From: Rhodopseudomonas_A palustris_F
GTDB lineage: Bacteria > Pseudomonadota > Alphaproteobacteria > Rhizobiales > Xanthobacteraceae
Direction of reading: 5' to 3'
Length of the DNA: 64,000 nt
NCBI RefSeq assembly: GCF_000013745.1
Contig: NC_007925.1
Location: 3,906,001 to 3,970,000 of the forward strand
This document shows, in pieces, positions 8,686-17,390 of this stretch; the stretch's first letter is position 1; each line of letters opens with the position of its first letter. The notes beneath the pieces were generated by a model. That model saw only the letters and a program-made list of their open reading frames with translations. It made no database searches and was not told the DNA's origin. A program made the translations under genes and the position numbers.

Positions 8686-9141
8686 TCAACACCCGGCATA
8701 GATCGGGAAACGCGTCGTCAGCGCAGCGACGCGGGCGCGCACCGTCGCCTCGATCGCCGGATCTCCCTGTTCGCTGTGGTCGCGCAATGCCGCGAGCACG
8801 TCGGCGATCATGTCGCCGATCGCCTCGAACTCGCCGACGCCAAATCCGCGGGTGGTGCCGTCCGGCGAGCCGACGCGGATGCCGCTGGTCTTGGTCGGCG
8901 GCAGCGGATCGCCCGGCACCCCGTTCTTGTTGCAGGTGATGTGGCTGCGCTCCAGCGCTTCGTCGGCATCCTTGCCGCTGATGCCATAGGGCCGCAGATC
9001 GATCAGCGCGTGATGGGTGTCGGTTCCGCCCGACACCACGGCCAGGCCTCGTTGCTCCAGCCATCCCGCCAAGGCCTTGGCATTGGAAACGACAGTCAGA
9101 CGCTTCACAACCTTCGCAGCGTTACAGCGCATTCTTCGCAA
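8686..9141 (-). pseudogene. glyA: 3' fragment of serine hydroxymethyltransferase
   Basis: About 135 residues matching only the C-terminal third of GlyA: NAKALAGWLEQRGLAVVSGG, LRPYGISGKDADEAL, then SGIRVGSPDGTTRGFG and FPIYAGC at the native end. The PLP-binding lysine domain is absent, so it cannot be catalytic. Homology ends abruptly near 9100, and the few codons upstream are unrelated. It looks like the remnant of a rearrangement beside the nrd locus and the ICE junction; an intact glyA is expected elsewhere. Confidence 0.8.
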
Positions 9142-9220
9142 ACCTTCGCATGATCAGTGGTTCACCTCCCATGCCTTGTCCGGTTAGCTTCACCCTAGGC
9201 ACAACACGGGACATAATCGC

Positions 9221-9640
9221 TTGACCAGATCAGCTATCACATCAGCAAGCAGCGAGGCGCATCTGCTCGAGGTCGTTCTCGCCGATCAAGCCGATTGCAT
9301 CGGCATGCTCAATGGCGCAAGCGCCCTATACATGATGGGCAAAGCCGCATTGCGTTGTGCGGCCGAACATTCGGGTTGCAGTGTAAAGCTGGCGAAAGCG
9401 GACTCGATAGAGTTTGTCAGACCGATCCGTATCGGCAGCACCGTTGACATTCGCGCGCGCGTCGTCTTCCAAGGCCTGTCAACAATGACGGTAATCGTCG
9501 AAATGACACCTGATGCCTCGGATGAACAGGAGGATCCCTCCAATATCTATGGTCGTTTCCTGATGGTTGCTGTCGATACGAACGGCATTCCGATCTCCAT
9601 TGCGTCATCGACGACGCACGATCAACAAAAAAACTTGTAG
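9221..9640 (+). CDS. Hotdog-fold thioesterase-like protein
   Basis: 139 residues. The pattern LLEVVLADQADCIGMLNGASALYMM, VEFVRPIRIGS-like (here IEFVRPIRIGSTVDIRARV) and the MTVIVEM strand fit a single hotdog domain of the acyl-CoA thioesterase (YciA/4HBT) group. The best available start is a TTG at 9221, which is weak. A catalytic Asp/Glu cannot be assigned with certainty. It stands alone between the glyA fragment and a degraded DUF2274 gene, so it may itself be a passenger of an earlier insertion. Confidence 0.6.
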   Translation: MTRSAITSASSEAHLLEVVLADQADCIGMLNGASALYMMGKAALRCAAEHSGCSVKLAKADSIEFVRPIRIGSTVDIRARVVFQGLSTMTVIVEMTPDASDEQEDPSNIYGRFLMVAVDTNGIPISIASSTTHDQQKNL

Positions 9641-9994
9641 ATCGATCGCCGACCTTCGATCGAATCTTGCCTTCCCCTCGATTCCGCCAGGCGTTTCGCT
9701 TGACGATTGCATTGTCCGGCGCGCGATCCCGAAGGCCCGATCGGCCGCCATGAATCTCTCCAGCATCGGCCGCACGCGCTTGGCGGGGTCGGCGATCGAT
9801 TGCCCCGTCTTCTCCTTTGATAGAACCTCGGCACAGGCCACGAGATCACGGTGAATGCTTGCTGGTAGTTCAAATGTGGACTTCTCCGGTCTGTCATCGG
9901 TGATCGCCGAACTGGTCCCGGTTGTCTGCACAGATTGTCCGCCTCGGTGAGTAGAGCCGCTGCCGGGGGTTAGGCTGCCATGACCGAACTGCAA
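9605..9994 (-). pseudogene. Degraded second copy of the DUF2274 gene
   Basis: The middle of this frame (9719-9898) matches the DUF2274 protein encoded at 19102-19338: DDRPEKSTFELPASIHRDLV against DDRPVKLSIELPASVHRDLV, and PMLERFMAADRAF against PMLERFMATDRVF. The N-terminus (KLKLG) and the C-terminal AKARRNPSS tail are replaced by unrelated sequence at both ends. DUF2274 genes normally follow trbI in ICEs, so this is probably the scar of another element that once sat next to the present one. A short functional protein is not excluded. Confidence 0.65.
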
Positions 9995-10199
9995 TTGATG
10001 GAGAAGGGCCAGTGGTCGTCAACGGCCATGAGCAATTGCCTGCACGACGACGATGCGGGCGAGCCGGACGCGCAGCTGAAGCGCATCAGCAGGCGGGGCC
10101 AAGCGCCAAGCAGGAGGCCAAAAAGTGAACGTTTGCCGGAATGAACTTCCTGACTTATCGGAACGGAACTTCCAAAATCAGATAAACCATTGAAATCAT

Positions 10200-10242
10200 T
10201 GGAGCGGGTGAAGGGAATCGAACCCTCGTATTCAGCTTGGAA
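10200..10242 (-). repeat. 3' half of tRNA-Gly(TCC): putative ICE attachment site
   Basis: Minus-strand bases 10242 to 10200 read CTTCCAAGCTGAATACGAGG and on through the T-arm GGTTCGATTCCC to the acceptor end ACCCGCTCCA. This is the 3' half of a glycine tRNA with a TCC anticodon, including CCA. Homology stops one base past the anticodon, so no functional tRNA exists here. Such 3' fragments are the classic distal att copy left by tyrosine recombinases. From the orientation, the element extends to higher coordinates and the intact tRNA-Gly should lie beyond base 64000. Confidence 0.85.
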
Positions 10243-10476
10243 GTCTCCAGATTCGCACGTCGTTTCAAGGTCAGTTCTGATATTCTCTACCTCAGCTGAT
10301 CATTGAGGTCGCTACAGATTTGGCCGCAGTAAGAATGGCTGCGCCGGGTTCTTTCCCGATCCGTCGAAACGCCGTCGCAAGTTCAATCGAATTTTTCTGG
10401 GTGGATTCCAGTCGGGGCGCTCCGGTTTGTCCGCCATCCACCCGTAATCCGCGGAACGCTAGGCCCGCAACCAATA

Positions 10477-11838
10477 TTATGCAGCGCTCGAAACAGATTC
10501 CGGCGATGCGTAGAGTTCCACCCGATTGCGGCCTTTCACCTTGGCCTGGTAAAGCGCGGCATCTGCACGGGCGACCATGATTTCTGGGGTATCGCCCTCA
10601 AGATATTCAGTTACGCCAAAGCTGCAGGTGACACCCCCAACCCGATCAAAGGAAACCCCCGCGATAGCAGTTCGCAACTTCTCTGCAACGAAGCAGCCGT
10701 CAGAACCAGTCACCAGGATCGCGAATTCTTCGCCTCCCCATCGGGCTAAAGTATCGGTCGCCCGAAGCTGGCTTGAGACCACATCGGATAAGCCGGCGAG
10801 GACGCTGTCTCCGATCGGGTGTCCGAACGCATCGTTCACCACCTTGAAGTGATCAACGTCGTAAATTACCAACGAGAATGGCATCCTGAAGCGTTCCGCT
10901 CGCGCGATCTCGGCGACCAGCGCTTCATCGAACTTCAGTCGATTGTAAAGACCGGTAAGGCGATCGGTGGTAGCCAGGACCGCGAGCCGTCTTGCACGAT
11001 CACGTAACTCTGCCGCCGCGTCGTCGTCGTCGGCCTTCTTCGCGATGAGAGCCAGCTTGAAGTGCTGCAACGCGTCCGCCATCGTTCCGATTTCGTTATT
11101 TTCGCCTTGGTGAGGCACCACGACATCGAGGTGTCCCGCGGCCAACTCGTGCATTGTCGTGACATTGGAGGCGATGGCGGAGCCGACATGGCGGACGATA
11201 TAAATGCCGGCAACACCACCGATCACAACGGCTATCGTCAGAAACGTCGCCAGCGAAACGACCGCCGACTGGTAACTCTTGACAGCCTCCTGGCCGGCGG
11301 CATCGGCTCCCTGATTATTGAAGTCGATGCTCTTCTTAAGGATTTCGTCGGCCCTGTCTCCGATCGGACCGACGGTATCCATGTTGAGTTTGCGCGTCTC
11401 CAAAGATGCAATACCGCCGCTGTTGCGGGATAGAGTTAATACTTGTCGCGCGCCCTGTAGATAGGCCTCCCAAGTTTTCACCCACTCGGCATACAGCACA
11501 CGTTCCGTCGGTGATCCAAGCAGGGCTTCATAGCTAATGCGCGCCTCGTCGTTTGTTTTGACGGCAGCGTCCAACAACACTTCCGCAGCCTGTTTGGCCT
11601 CGACGGTGTCGGACAGTTGGTGCTGTCGGATGATATTGCGGCAGACGATAACGTTTGAGCGGAGTTCTCCGAGAGCGCGCACGCTGGGCAACCAAATGCG
11701 CTGAATAGCCGCCGCGTCGGCGTTGATTGCCCGCATCTTGAGAAGCCCTACCAGCCCGATTCCCGCCATTGAGAAGATTAGGAATGTGATCACGGCGGTG
11801 ATCTTGGTACTGATGGAGAGCTGGCTCAGATGCATCAC
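10477..11838 (-). CDS. Membrane diguanylate cyclase (4-helix sensor, HAMP, GGDEF)
   Basis: 453 residues. An N-terminal membrane helix (about 12-34), a periplasmic four-helix-bundle sensor (to about 190), a second membrane helix, HAMP (about 215-265) and a C-terminal GGDEF domain. The active motif RWGGEEFAIL is intact, so it should make cyclic di-GMP from two GTP; no EAL domain is present. No obvious RxxD inhibitory site was seen just ahead of GGEEF. It stands alone as the first gene inside the putative attachment site and reads toward it. Signal and output are unknown. Confidence 0.9.
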   Translation of the reverse strand: MMHLSQLSISTKITAVITFLIFSMAGIGLVGLLKMRAINADAAAIQRIWLPSVRALGELRSNVIVCRNIIRQHQLSDTVEAKQAAEVLLDAAVKTNDEARISYEALLGSPTERVLYAEWVKTWEAYLQGARQVLTLSRNSGGIASLETRKLNMDTVGPIGDRADEILKKSIDFNNQGADAAGQEAVKSYQSAVVSLATFLTIAVVIGGVAGIYIVRHVGSAIASNVTTMHELAAGHLDVVVPHQGENNEIGTMADALQHFKLALIAKKADDDDAAAELRDRARRLAVLATTDRLTGLYNRLKFDEALVAEIARAERFRMPFSLVIYDVDHFKVVNDAFGHPIGDSVLAGLSDVVSSQLRATDTLARWGGEEFAILVTGSDGCFVAEKLRTAIAGVSFDRVGGVTCSFGVTEYLEGDTPEIMVARADAALYQAKVKGRNRVELYASPESVSSAA

Positions 11839-12178
11839 GGTTGAACATGGCTTTCAAATTTGAGCCGCAGAGGTCGATTAATTGCATATGCGCCATGACT
11901 ACGTGGGGTGACGGCCTGCCAATCAGTTAATTGGGGATGTTGTCTGGAGACGCAGCACGGCGCTCTTATCGAGATGGTTAATTTTCTTTCCAAATGCCGG
12001 CGACCTGATCAGCCGGGGCGCCGATCGGATCGCGTGAGCCGACACGCCCTAGTCCCTTTGGTTCGAGCCGCCGACGGCGGCTCTCTCGCCACTTTGGCAC
12101 TACGCGCGCGTCTACATCCTCGCCCTGCCAGCCACCGAACCGGTAAACGAGAACTGTGGGCTAGATAGAGTTTCGCCC
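11839..12178. other. Intergenic stretch without a convincing gene
   Basis: About 340 bases upstream of the GGDEF gene. Short open frames exist on both strands (for example 11908-12168 plus), but they are Arg/Pro/Ala-rich shadows without a family pattern or ribosome site. I see no RNA gene or repeat. Confidence 0.5.
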
Positions 12179-12427
12179 TCAATGCTTCGCGACGACGGAT
12201 GGCGCTTGGTCCTTCACGGCCAAGTCCCACGGTGCAGCGGTCTGGTACTCGACATAGTAGCTGTCGTTATTCTCGCAGTTTTGGCACTCAAAAGTCCGGA
12301 GGTCGATTCCACTCCTGGCGGGCTCAACACGAACCAACCGAAGCCGAGCGCCACATTCCGTGCACGGTGGCGGCGCCCGCTCTTTAGGATTGAATCGCCA
12401 ATTCCGATCAATCACGTCGCACCACAC
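12179..12427 (-). CDS. Small zinc-ribbon-like hypothetical protein
   Basis: 82 residues with two CxxC pairs (PPCTECGARLRL and FECQNCENNDSYYVEY) spaced about 30 residues apart, as in small zinc ribbons. The balanced composition and the aromatic C-terminal half suggest a real protein. I do not know its function; similar short Cys4 proteins are frequent in Bradyrhizobium-type genomes. It lies just downstream of a 43-residue ORF on the same strand and could be expressed with it. Confidence 0.55.
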   Translation of the reverse strand: MWCDVIDRNWRFNPKERAPPPCTECGARLRLVRVEPARSGIDLRTFECQNCENNDSYYVEYQTAAPWDLAVKDQAPSVVAKH

Positions 12428-12513
12428 CCCAATCTCTTCTTTCCAGGCCAGCTAACGCTGATCTCGCATCCTGGGTCTTACGCGCGAGGCCAATTGACGA
12501 GCAGCGCGACGCT

Positions 12514-12645
12514 CTACGAGGAGCGCGCCTGCACCTCCAAAGCAGCAATGAGCGCCAACAAGATTTTGCGCTGATCGGCATCTTTCGTTTCTGAAAGCGC
12601 ACGGCGATAAAGCTTGAGGTTCTCATCCCGGATGAAGCGGTCCAT
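12514..12645 (-). CDS. Conserved small protein of 43 residues
   Basis: An ATG at 12645 opens a frame that begins MDRFIRDENLKLYRRALSET and ends LLALIAALEVQARSS before TAG. It is predicted to be all-helical and charged, resembling the many 'MDRFIxxxNLxxYRxxL' small proteins of Rhizobiales whose role is unknown (family recalled from memory, not searched). It sits about 90 bases upstream of the Cys4 protein gene on the same strand. Confidence 0.6.
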   Translation of the reverse strand: MDRFIRDENLKLYRRALSETKDADQRKILLALIAALEVQARSS

Positions 12646-12689
12646 AGCAGGCACTCCGATACCGGAACACTAAATGCCTGGAAGCGGAA

Positions 12690-12839
12690 TTACAAATCAC
12701 TTCCGCCTTTCCGCGGGGGTTCCCGGGGATCAAGCCGAACGACCTGCTCTTCAGCCACTATCGCATTGCATCGCTCACACCGGAACACCAGGATAGCAGG
12801 CTTGAGCAATTGCCCGGGAAGTCTGCCCACAAGTCGCAT
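12690..12839 (-). CDS. Possible 49-residue Cys-pair protein
   Basis: The last 49 residues of a longer open frame begin at ATG 12839 and contain LVFRCERCNAIVAEEQVV, a single CxxC knuckle after a hydrophobic stretch. The upstream part of the frame is low-quality sequence. It could be a small hypothetical protein or a remnant; no family is recognised. Confidence 0.35.
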   Translation of the reverse strand: MRLVGRLPGQLLKPAILVFRCERCNAIVAEEQVVRLDPREPPRKGGSDL

Positions 12840-13272
12840 CGCAATGAGGCAATGACCGGCATCGATTCGGCGATCTCGGCAATCAGTGGTCCGGCCACAA
12901 CAGCAAAAACATGTTCGCACGACGCACGCCGGGGGCAACTTGGATGGGTTCCATAGGCCAGTCGAAACCCGAGTGAACCGCCGCCGCGAAGCGGTCGCAA
13001 TCCGTCCAGTCAGCGGCATCCTTTTCGCCGCGTCCAGATCCGCAACGGCCTGGACTTTCGCGGTATTATGGTGAAATGCTACAAGATCCTGACCGATGAT
13101 GTGGTGATGGATACCTATTTCCGCGGCGGCAGGAGACCGAAGCTATCATCGATGATATCGCTGAGGGCCACTTCCGCATTGCTAGGCGGCGCAAAAATCA
13201 ACCTGGAGTCGTTGAGCGGAGCGGCTCCCTGAAGCAGCTACTTAGTTCCTAATCTACCTTGGCGATGTTGAA
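12840..13272. other. Gene-poor stretch between small ORFs and a broken GGDEF gene
   Basis: About 430 bases with only short, unsupported reading frames. No tRNA, terminator or insertion-sequence end could be recognised; it may contain decayed coding DNA. Confidence 0.4.
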
Positions 13273-14280
13273 CTACGCTCTCGGCTCCAGCGACGGCGCG
13301 ATACTCGGAGACATCATTCTTGCGGAAGCATACTCGACGCGGTTCCGGCCATTCATCTTGGCTCGGTAGAGAGCATTGTCGGTCCTTGCCACGAGACTAT
13401 CCACCGAATCGCCTTCAACATAGATGCTGACGCCGAAGCTGCAGGTGATCGTCCCTGCAAGGTCGAAGCCAGACTGCTCGATCGCTTGCCGAAGCTTCTC
13501 AGCAACCAGTCGAGCCGTGGCTCCGTCCGTATCCGGCAGCACGAGGACGAATTCCTCTCCACCCCATCTGACCAAGAGGTCCGTCTGGCGGATCGCGGCC
13601 GAAACAATCGCGGACAATTGGACCAGAACCCGATCACCCGCCTGATGGCCGTAAGCATCATTGACTTCCTTGAAGTGATCAATGTCATAGACAATTAGCG
13701 ATAGCGGATTTCCGTAACGTTCCGCTCGAGCCAATTCATAACCGAGCACCACATCAAACTTCCCGCGGTTGAAGAGTCCAGTTAACGGGTCGGTCGTCGC
13801 CTTGATCTCGAGTTCGAGCGCCAGCGCTTGCAGATCCGCACGATGTTGCATCTGCACAATGTCTCGCACGCCATGCTGTTTTCCCAGAAAGTGGAAGACG
13901 GTGGTTAACGCCAATTGCAAAGTGATGATGATGCCGAGGAGCCGGCTCGCGAACATGCCGGTCAGCGGACTGACGATCAGCATCGACCAGTCGCCCTACG
14001 GAACGCCAGCGCGCAGGACATAACCGCGGCGCCCGTCAAACATGGTCCAAGCCGAATCGGTGATTTCGCGCGCGAGCAATGTCGGCGCGTTGGGCGCTCC
14101 AAATTGCTGAGCAAGGGTGGCATGGCTGGCGACTGGCCAGAGTGGCTGGCCCAATGAACCGTTGCGGTTGCTGAGCATCACAATGCCATGAGCATCTGTG
14201 AAAAAGAAGGGGCGAGCGAAGCTCTGCAGGCTGGCACTCAGTTTAGCAAAAGACTTCGACAAGGAGGCCGACCAAACCAT
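13273..14280 (-). pseudogene. Cache-domain diguanylate cyclase, interrupted
   Basis: The 3' part (13273-13983) encodes a complete GGDEF domain with RWGGEEFVLV. Directly upstream in the same frame (13996-14280) is part of a periplasmic Cache sensor: SFARPFFFTDAHGIVMLSN and FDGRRGYVLRAGVP. An in-frame TAG at 13996-13998 separates them, and reading through gives GVP-stop-GDWSMLIVSP, as expected of one protein. Further upstream, near 14270, coding continues in a shifted frame (EQSLIAIERATSVDGL). The gene is therefore broken at least twice. A truncated GGDEF protein from 13983 could still be made. Confidence 0.7.
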
Positions 14281-14642
14281 CCACGCTCGTTGCGCGTTCG
14301 ATTGCTATCAGGGACTGCTCGATTTCCATATGCTGCTCCGTACCAAGATCTACCGACCGAGGCTCAGAACACAATTCGATTTCCGCGACGGTACCGCAAA
14401 TATCGCGTTCGGATTGAATACCGAGGACTGGCCGTCCAAATTGAACGGTATCTTGCCACTTATTTTGTTGTGCAACCTGGGCGTGACGGCCCAGCCTCGA
14501 GCCACTAAGCGCTCGGCGCACGCCGACAATATCAACACGGCAACATGGGGAGCCAAGGCTGAACGCGGACATTGGGACCCCATTGAAGTTCCGTCGCGGC
14601 GCCTCCCGAATGCTCATCATGATCGAGTGGCAGCGCAGCTTC

Positions 14643-14750
14643 GCAGTTTGCCTCGTCGGAGGCGACGAACAGGATCGCGTCCGCAAGCTCTTCGGGCTTG
14701 CCAAATCGCCGAAGCGGAATCCCGGCGAGCCTCCCTAATGGCAAGCTCAG
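14643..14750 (-). pseudogene. Fragment of a short-chain dehydrogenase
   Basis: About 35 residues, PLGRLAGIPLRRFGKPEELA followed by DAILFVASDEA, match the conserved C-terminal stretch of SDR oxidoreductases (GRFGxPEExAxxxxFLAS). Neither the Rossmann nucleotide-binding part nor the YxxxK site is present nearby. It is a decayed remnant next to the broken GGDEF gene. Confidence 0.65.
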
Positions 14751-14801
14751 AAGCGAATGCTTGAACACGCGTAAACCATGTTCTGCCATCTCGGGAGGCA
14801 T

Positions 14802-15109
14802 GGTTGCACTCGCCGGCGCCGGCGTAAGGGCGATACGGCACGAAGTAATCGACCGTTCCTAATCAAAATTAGGAGACTTCTAAGAACTTCCGGCTGATTC
14901 TTACGTGCCGTGAAATATTTGCTTAATGCCGATTGTCTTAGCTATTACGTAGTCTTTAGACACTACTTCTCAACAGAGCTTCGACTCCGGACACAGACAT
15001 TGTCAAGTACCTATCGGAAAATTACCTGCTGCGTCTCTCAATCGAATTTGACGAAGATCATGCGGCAGCAAGCCGAGCACCATGAGCAACGACAATTGGA
15101 AGTATAGCA
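14802..15109. other. Intergenic region upstream of the LysR gene
   Basis: About 308 bases that are more AT-rich than their surroundings (around 14860-15060). Likely holds the LysR promoter. No convincing gene or repeat is visible. Confidence 0.4.
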
Positions 15110-16084
15110 ATGCGGCGTCGCCTTTTCTCGTTAGTTAAAGCTCGCCCGGCCGGCGCGGCAACCCAGCCCGCCTTGGGACTTCGCGTTCCGCTTGTGGCCT
15201 TGCTGCAGGCCCTGTCGGTGGCTGAGCACTTGAACTTCCGTCATGCGGCAAACGCTTTAGGCGTCAGTCAATCGTCCGTTAGTACGCGGATCAAGCAACT
15301 CGAGCAGGATCTTGGTGTCCAGCTGTTCGAGCGACGTCACCGCGGCGTCCGGTTGACGGAGGCCGGGCAGCATTTTCTCGAACACGTCGCTACTGGAATT
15401 GAGCACCTCGATCATGCTGTGAGGACGGCGGGTGCGATTGCCCGCGGAGAGCGGGGACGGCTGCGTATTGGTCTATACTCTTCAATTTTTGCGGGCTATC
15501 TCGCTGAGCTGCTGGGGCAGTTTCGCGGACATTATCCAACAGTCGATTTGCAGATCATGGAGGGGCGAGCGCGCGACACAATCCGGGCCGTTCGCGAGGC
15601 GCGGCTTGACGTCGCGTTTGTCGTTGGCGCGCCGAAGGTCAGCGATTGCCATTCGAAACCGCTGTGGACCGAGGCACTGTTCGTCGCCCTCCCGGAGCAC
15701 CATGCTCTTGCCGAAGCGGAAGGTGTGACGTGGCCCGCACTTTCCGGCGAGTGCTTCCTGGCTCGCTCCGGTGGTCCGGGGCCTCAGGTTCACGACCATA
15801 TTGTGCTGCGCCTCGCCGGCCATTGGTGCCAACCTCGCATTCAGCGCTTTGATGTCGAACGGGACACGCTGATGTCGATGGTCGCACAAGGCTATGGCAT
15901 TACCTTGACCAGCGAAGCGGCAGCGCAAGTACCGTTTCCCGGTGTTGCTTTCCGGCCCATTCTCGACGAAACGGAATTAATCACCTTCAGTGCGCTCTGG
16001 TCACCGCACAATCGCTGCCAAGCGTTGCTTCATCTTCTCGCGCTGGCTCAGCAGAAGTCCGAGGGCCGACTACTCGGCATTTGA
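15110..16084 (+). CDS. LysR-family transcriptional regulator of the ICE
   Basis: 324 residues. The N-terminal winged HTH is clear (AEHLNFRHAANALGVSQSSV then STRIKQLEQDLGVQLFERR, about residues 35-95), followed by a periplasmic-binding-like effector domain. In related elements a LysR gene lies tail-to-tail with the trbI-DUF2274 end of the conjugation operon; here about 3 kb has been inserted between them. Its last 16 codons (LALAQQKSEGRLLGI) recur as a vestige next to the true DUF2274 gene at 19069. Probable role: control of conjugation or neighbouring ICE genes; the inducer is unknown. Confidence 0.88.
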   Translation: MRRRLFSLVKARPAGAATQPALGLRVPLVALLQALSVAEHLNFRHAANALGVSQSSVSTRIKQLEQDLGVQLFERRHRGVRLTEAGQHFLEHVATGIEHLDHAVRTAGAIARGERGRLRIGLYSSIFAGYLAELLGQFRGHYPTVDLQIMEGRARDTIRAVREARLDVAFVVGAPKVSDCHSKPLWTEALFVALPEHHALAEAEGVTWPALSGECFLARSGGPGPQVHDHIVLRLAGHWCQPRIQRFDVERDTLMSMVAQGYGITLTSEAAAQVPFPGVAFRPILDETELITFSALWSPHNRCQALLHLLALAQQKSEGRLLGI

Positions 16085-16117
16085 TGATGGATTTCGTCGT
16101 GCCTTTGCAAAGACTCG
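16037..16117. repeat. Left copy of an imperfect 81-bp direct repeat
   Basis: Matches 19069-19149 at about 80% by eye, including an exact block TGCCTTTGCAAAGAC-like core (here GCCTTTGCAAAGAC). On the plus strand it is the LysR 3' end; on the minus strand it encodes a vestige FAKARRNPSSNAE of the DUF2274 C-terminus. The two copies bracket the PRC-barrel, histidine kinase and response-regulator genes. Confidence 0.8.
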
Positions 16118-16461
16118 AATGACTACGCTCTCCGGATACGGCTCATTTTCGCACGGCATTCTCCCGACCGCGATTGGGCTAAGACCGCGGCGGCGGATAA
16201 TGCCCGTAGAATCAATGCGCGCTGTTCGTTGAAGCGACACGGGCCCTTTCGTTAAGATAGGATGAAAAGTGAAAGGATGTCGGATCAGCATAAGGTAGGG
16301 TGTTCCGTTATTGGAACCATCGAGCAGTCGGGGCATTCGAATTGAGCTGCCGAACTGGCAGCTGATGTCCACACACCGGCATGCATGTGCAATTCGGCGG
16401 CGCCATCGAAATTATCGTGATTTCGAAGGGCGCATCGCAATCTCTCAGCGGATTTAGAGTT

Positions 16462-17193
16462 ATGTTCAGCGTTAAAGTCATTGCTATCGCTTTCCTCTTC
16501 GGGACGGCAGGAATCGCAGCAGCCAGGGCCGAATGCGAGATCGCCGACGCCAGATTGGAAGAGGCCATTCAGCAGAACCCCCGCCTTCGAGGGCCGGCCA
16601 ATAGTCAGTCCGTGCGGGACTTGCGCAGCCTGCGCGATGCCGCATTCACGCTCCGATCGTATGGGCGTCATGAGGATTGTGAGCGTCTCCTTGCGAACAT
16701 CCGGGAGTTGATCGCCGGCCCGCCGATGGGCTCTCTGGGAGACAATGACGAGGAAGAGGCCGACAAGCAAAACAGCGCTCGCGAGCCAAAAGTCCATCGC
16801 GGGGCGACGCTGGGCAGTCGCGACAAGAAAGACGCCAAGCCGCTCCTGAGAATCGATGAACTTACGCCCGGCTTGAGGACCGATGAAATGATCGGGGCAG
16901 AAGTCCGGAGCTCAGACGACAAGATCGTGGGCGAGGTTAGAAACATCGTGTTTGGCACGAAAGACGGTCGGGATTACGCCATCGTCGCTTCGGGTGGATT
17001 CTTCACGGCAGGCCAGGACAGTATTGTTGTGCCGATCAAATCTCTTATGGTGTCGCAGGACCGGTCCAGCTTCTTTCTGCCGATCTCCAAGGAGGTGATG
17101 AAGGCCGTGCCGCTCATGCCGGACCGGGGCTATGCTTGGCTGTCTGATCAAAAATGGCGAACCCATAACGACACCCTGTTTGGCGGGCGCTGA
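16462..17193 (+). CDS. Exported PRC-barrel domain protein
   Basis: 243 residues from the ATG at 16462, chosen because a typical signal peptide follows (FSVKVIAIAFLFGTAGIAA, cleavage near ARAEC); the frame upstream of it is unsupported. A charged helical middle (acidic DNDEEEADKQ) leads to a C-terminal PRC-barrel (about 155-225: MIGAEVRSSDDKIVGEVRNI, YAIVASGGFF, IVVPIKSLMV). PRC-barrels in exported proteins of Rhizobiales are common, of unknown function. It is the first of three genes inside the 81-bp repeats and reads with the following kinase, about 200 bases apart. Confidence 0.75.
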   Translation: MFSVKVIAIAFLFGTAGIAAARAECEIADARLEEAIQQNPRLRGPANSQSVRDLRSLRDAAFTLRSYGRHEDCERLLANIRELIAGPPMGSLGDNDEEEADKQNSAREPKVHRGATLGSRDKKDAKPLLRIDELTPGLRTDEMIGAEVRSSDDKIVGEVRNIVFGTKDGRDYAIVASGGFFTAGQDSIVVPIKSLMVSQDRSSFFLPISKEVMKAVPLMPDRGYAWLSDQKWRTHNDTLFGGR

Positions 17194-17390
17194 GCCCATC
17201 GGCAGGCCGTCTCCCTGGGGCGCCCACCGCCTCTTGTAGGGAAATTTTAATGCCCGCGGATCGCCTCCGCGGGAACAGCCGGCGACAACGTCCTGTGTAA
17301 AGTCGCGGAAAGTTCGCGCGGCCGGATCGACAAGGCTCCGGATATCGTCAACATGGCGGTAAACTCTAGCCCCATTAGGTTGTCTAGACT

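Noticed and set aside
10200..10290. Functional tRNA-Gly gene
   Set aside because: Only the 3' half is present; acceptor 5' strand and D-arm are missing.
1585..14000. Amber (TAG) recoding, suggested by in-frame TAG in both nrdD and the Cache-GGDEF gene
   Set aside because: TAG is used as a normal stop elsewhere in the window (for example after the TacA-like antitoxin, the UvrD-like helicase and the 43-residue ORF), and each case has a simpler explanation (split gene, pseudogene).
14198..14764. 188-codon plus-strand ORF opposite the broken GGDEF region
   Set aside because: Basic, low-quality translation without domain pattern; the minus strand shows Cache and SDR remnants instead.
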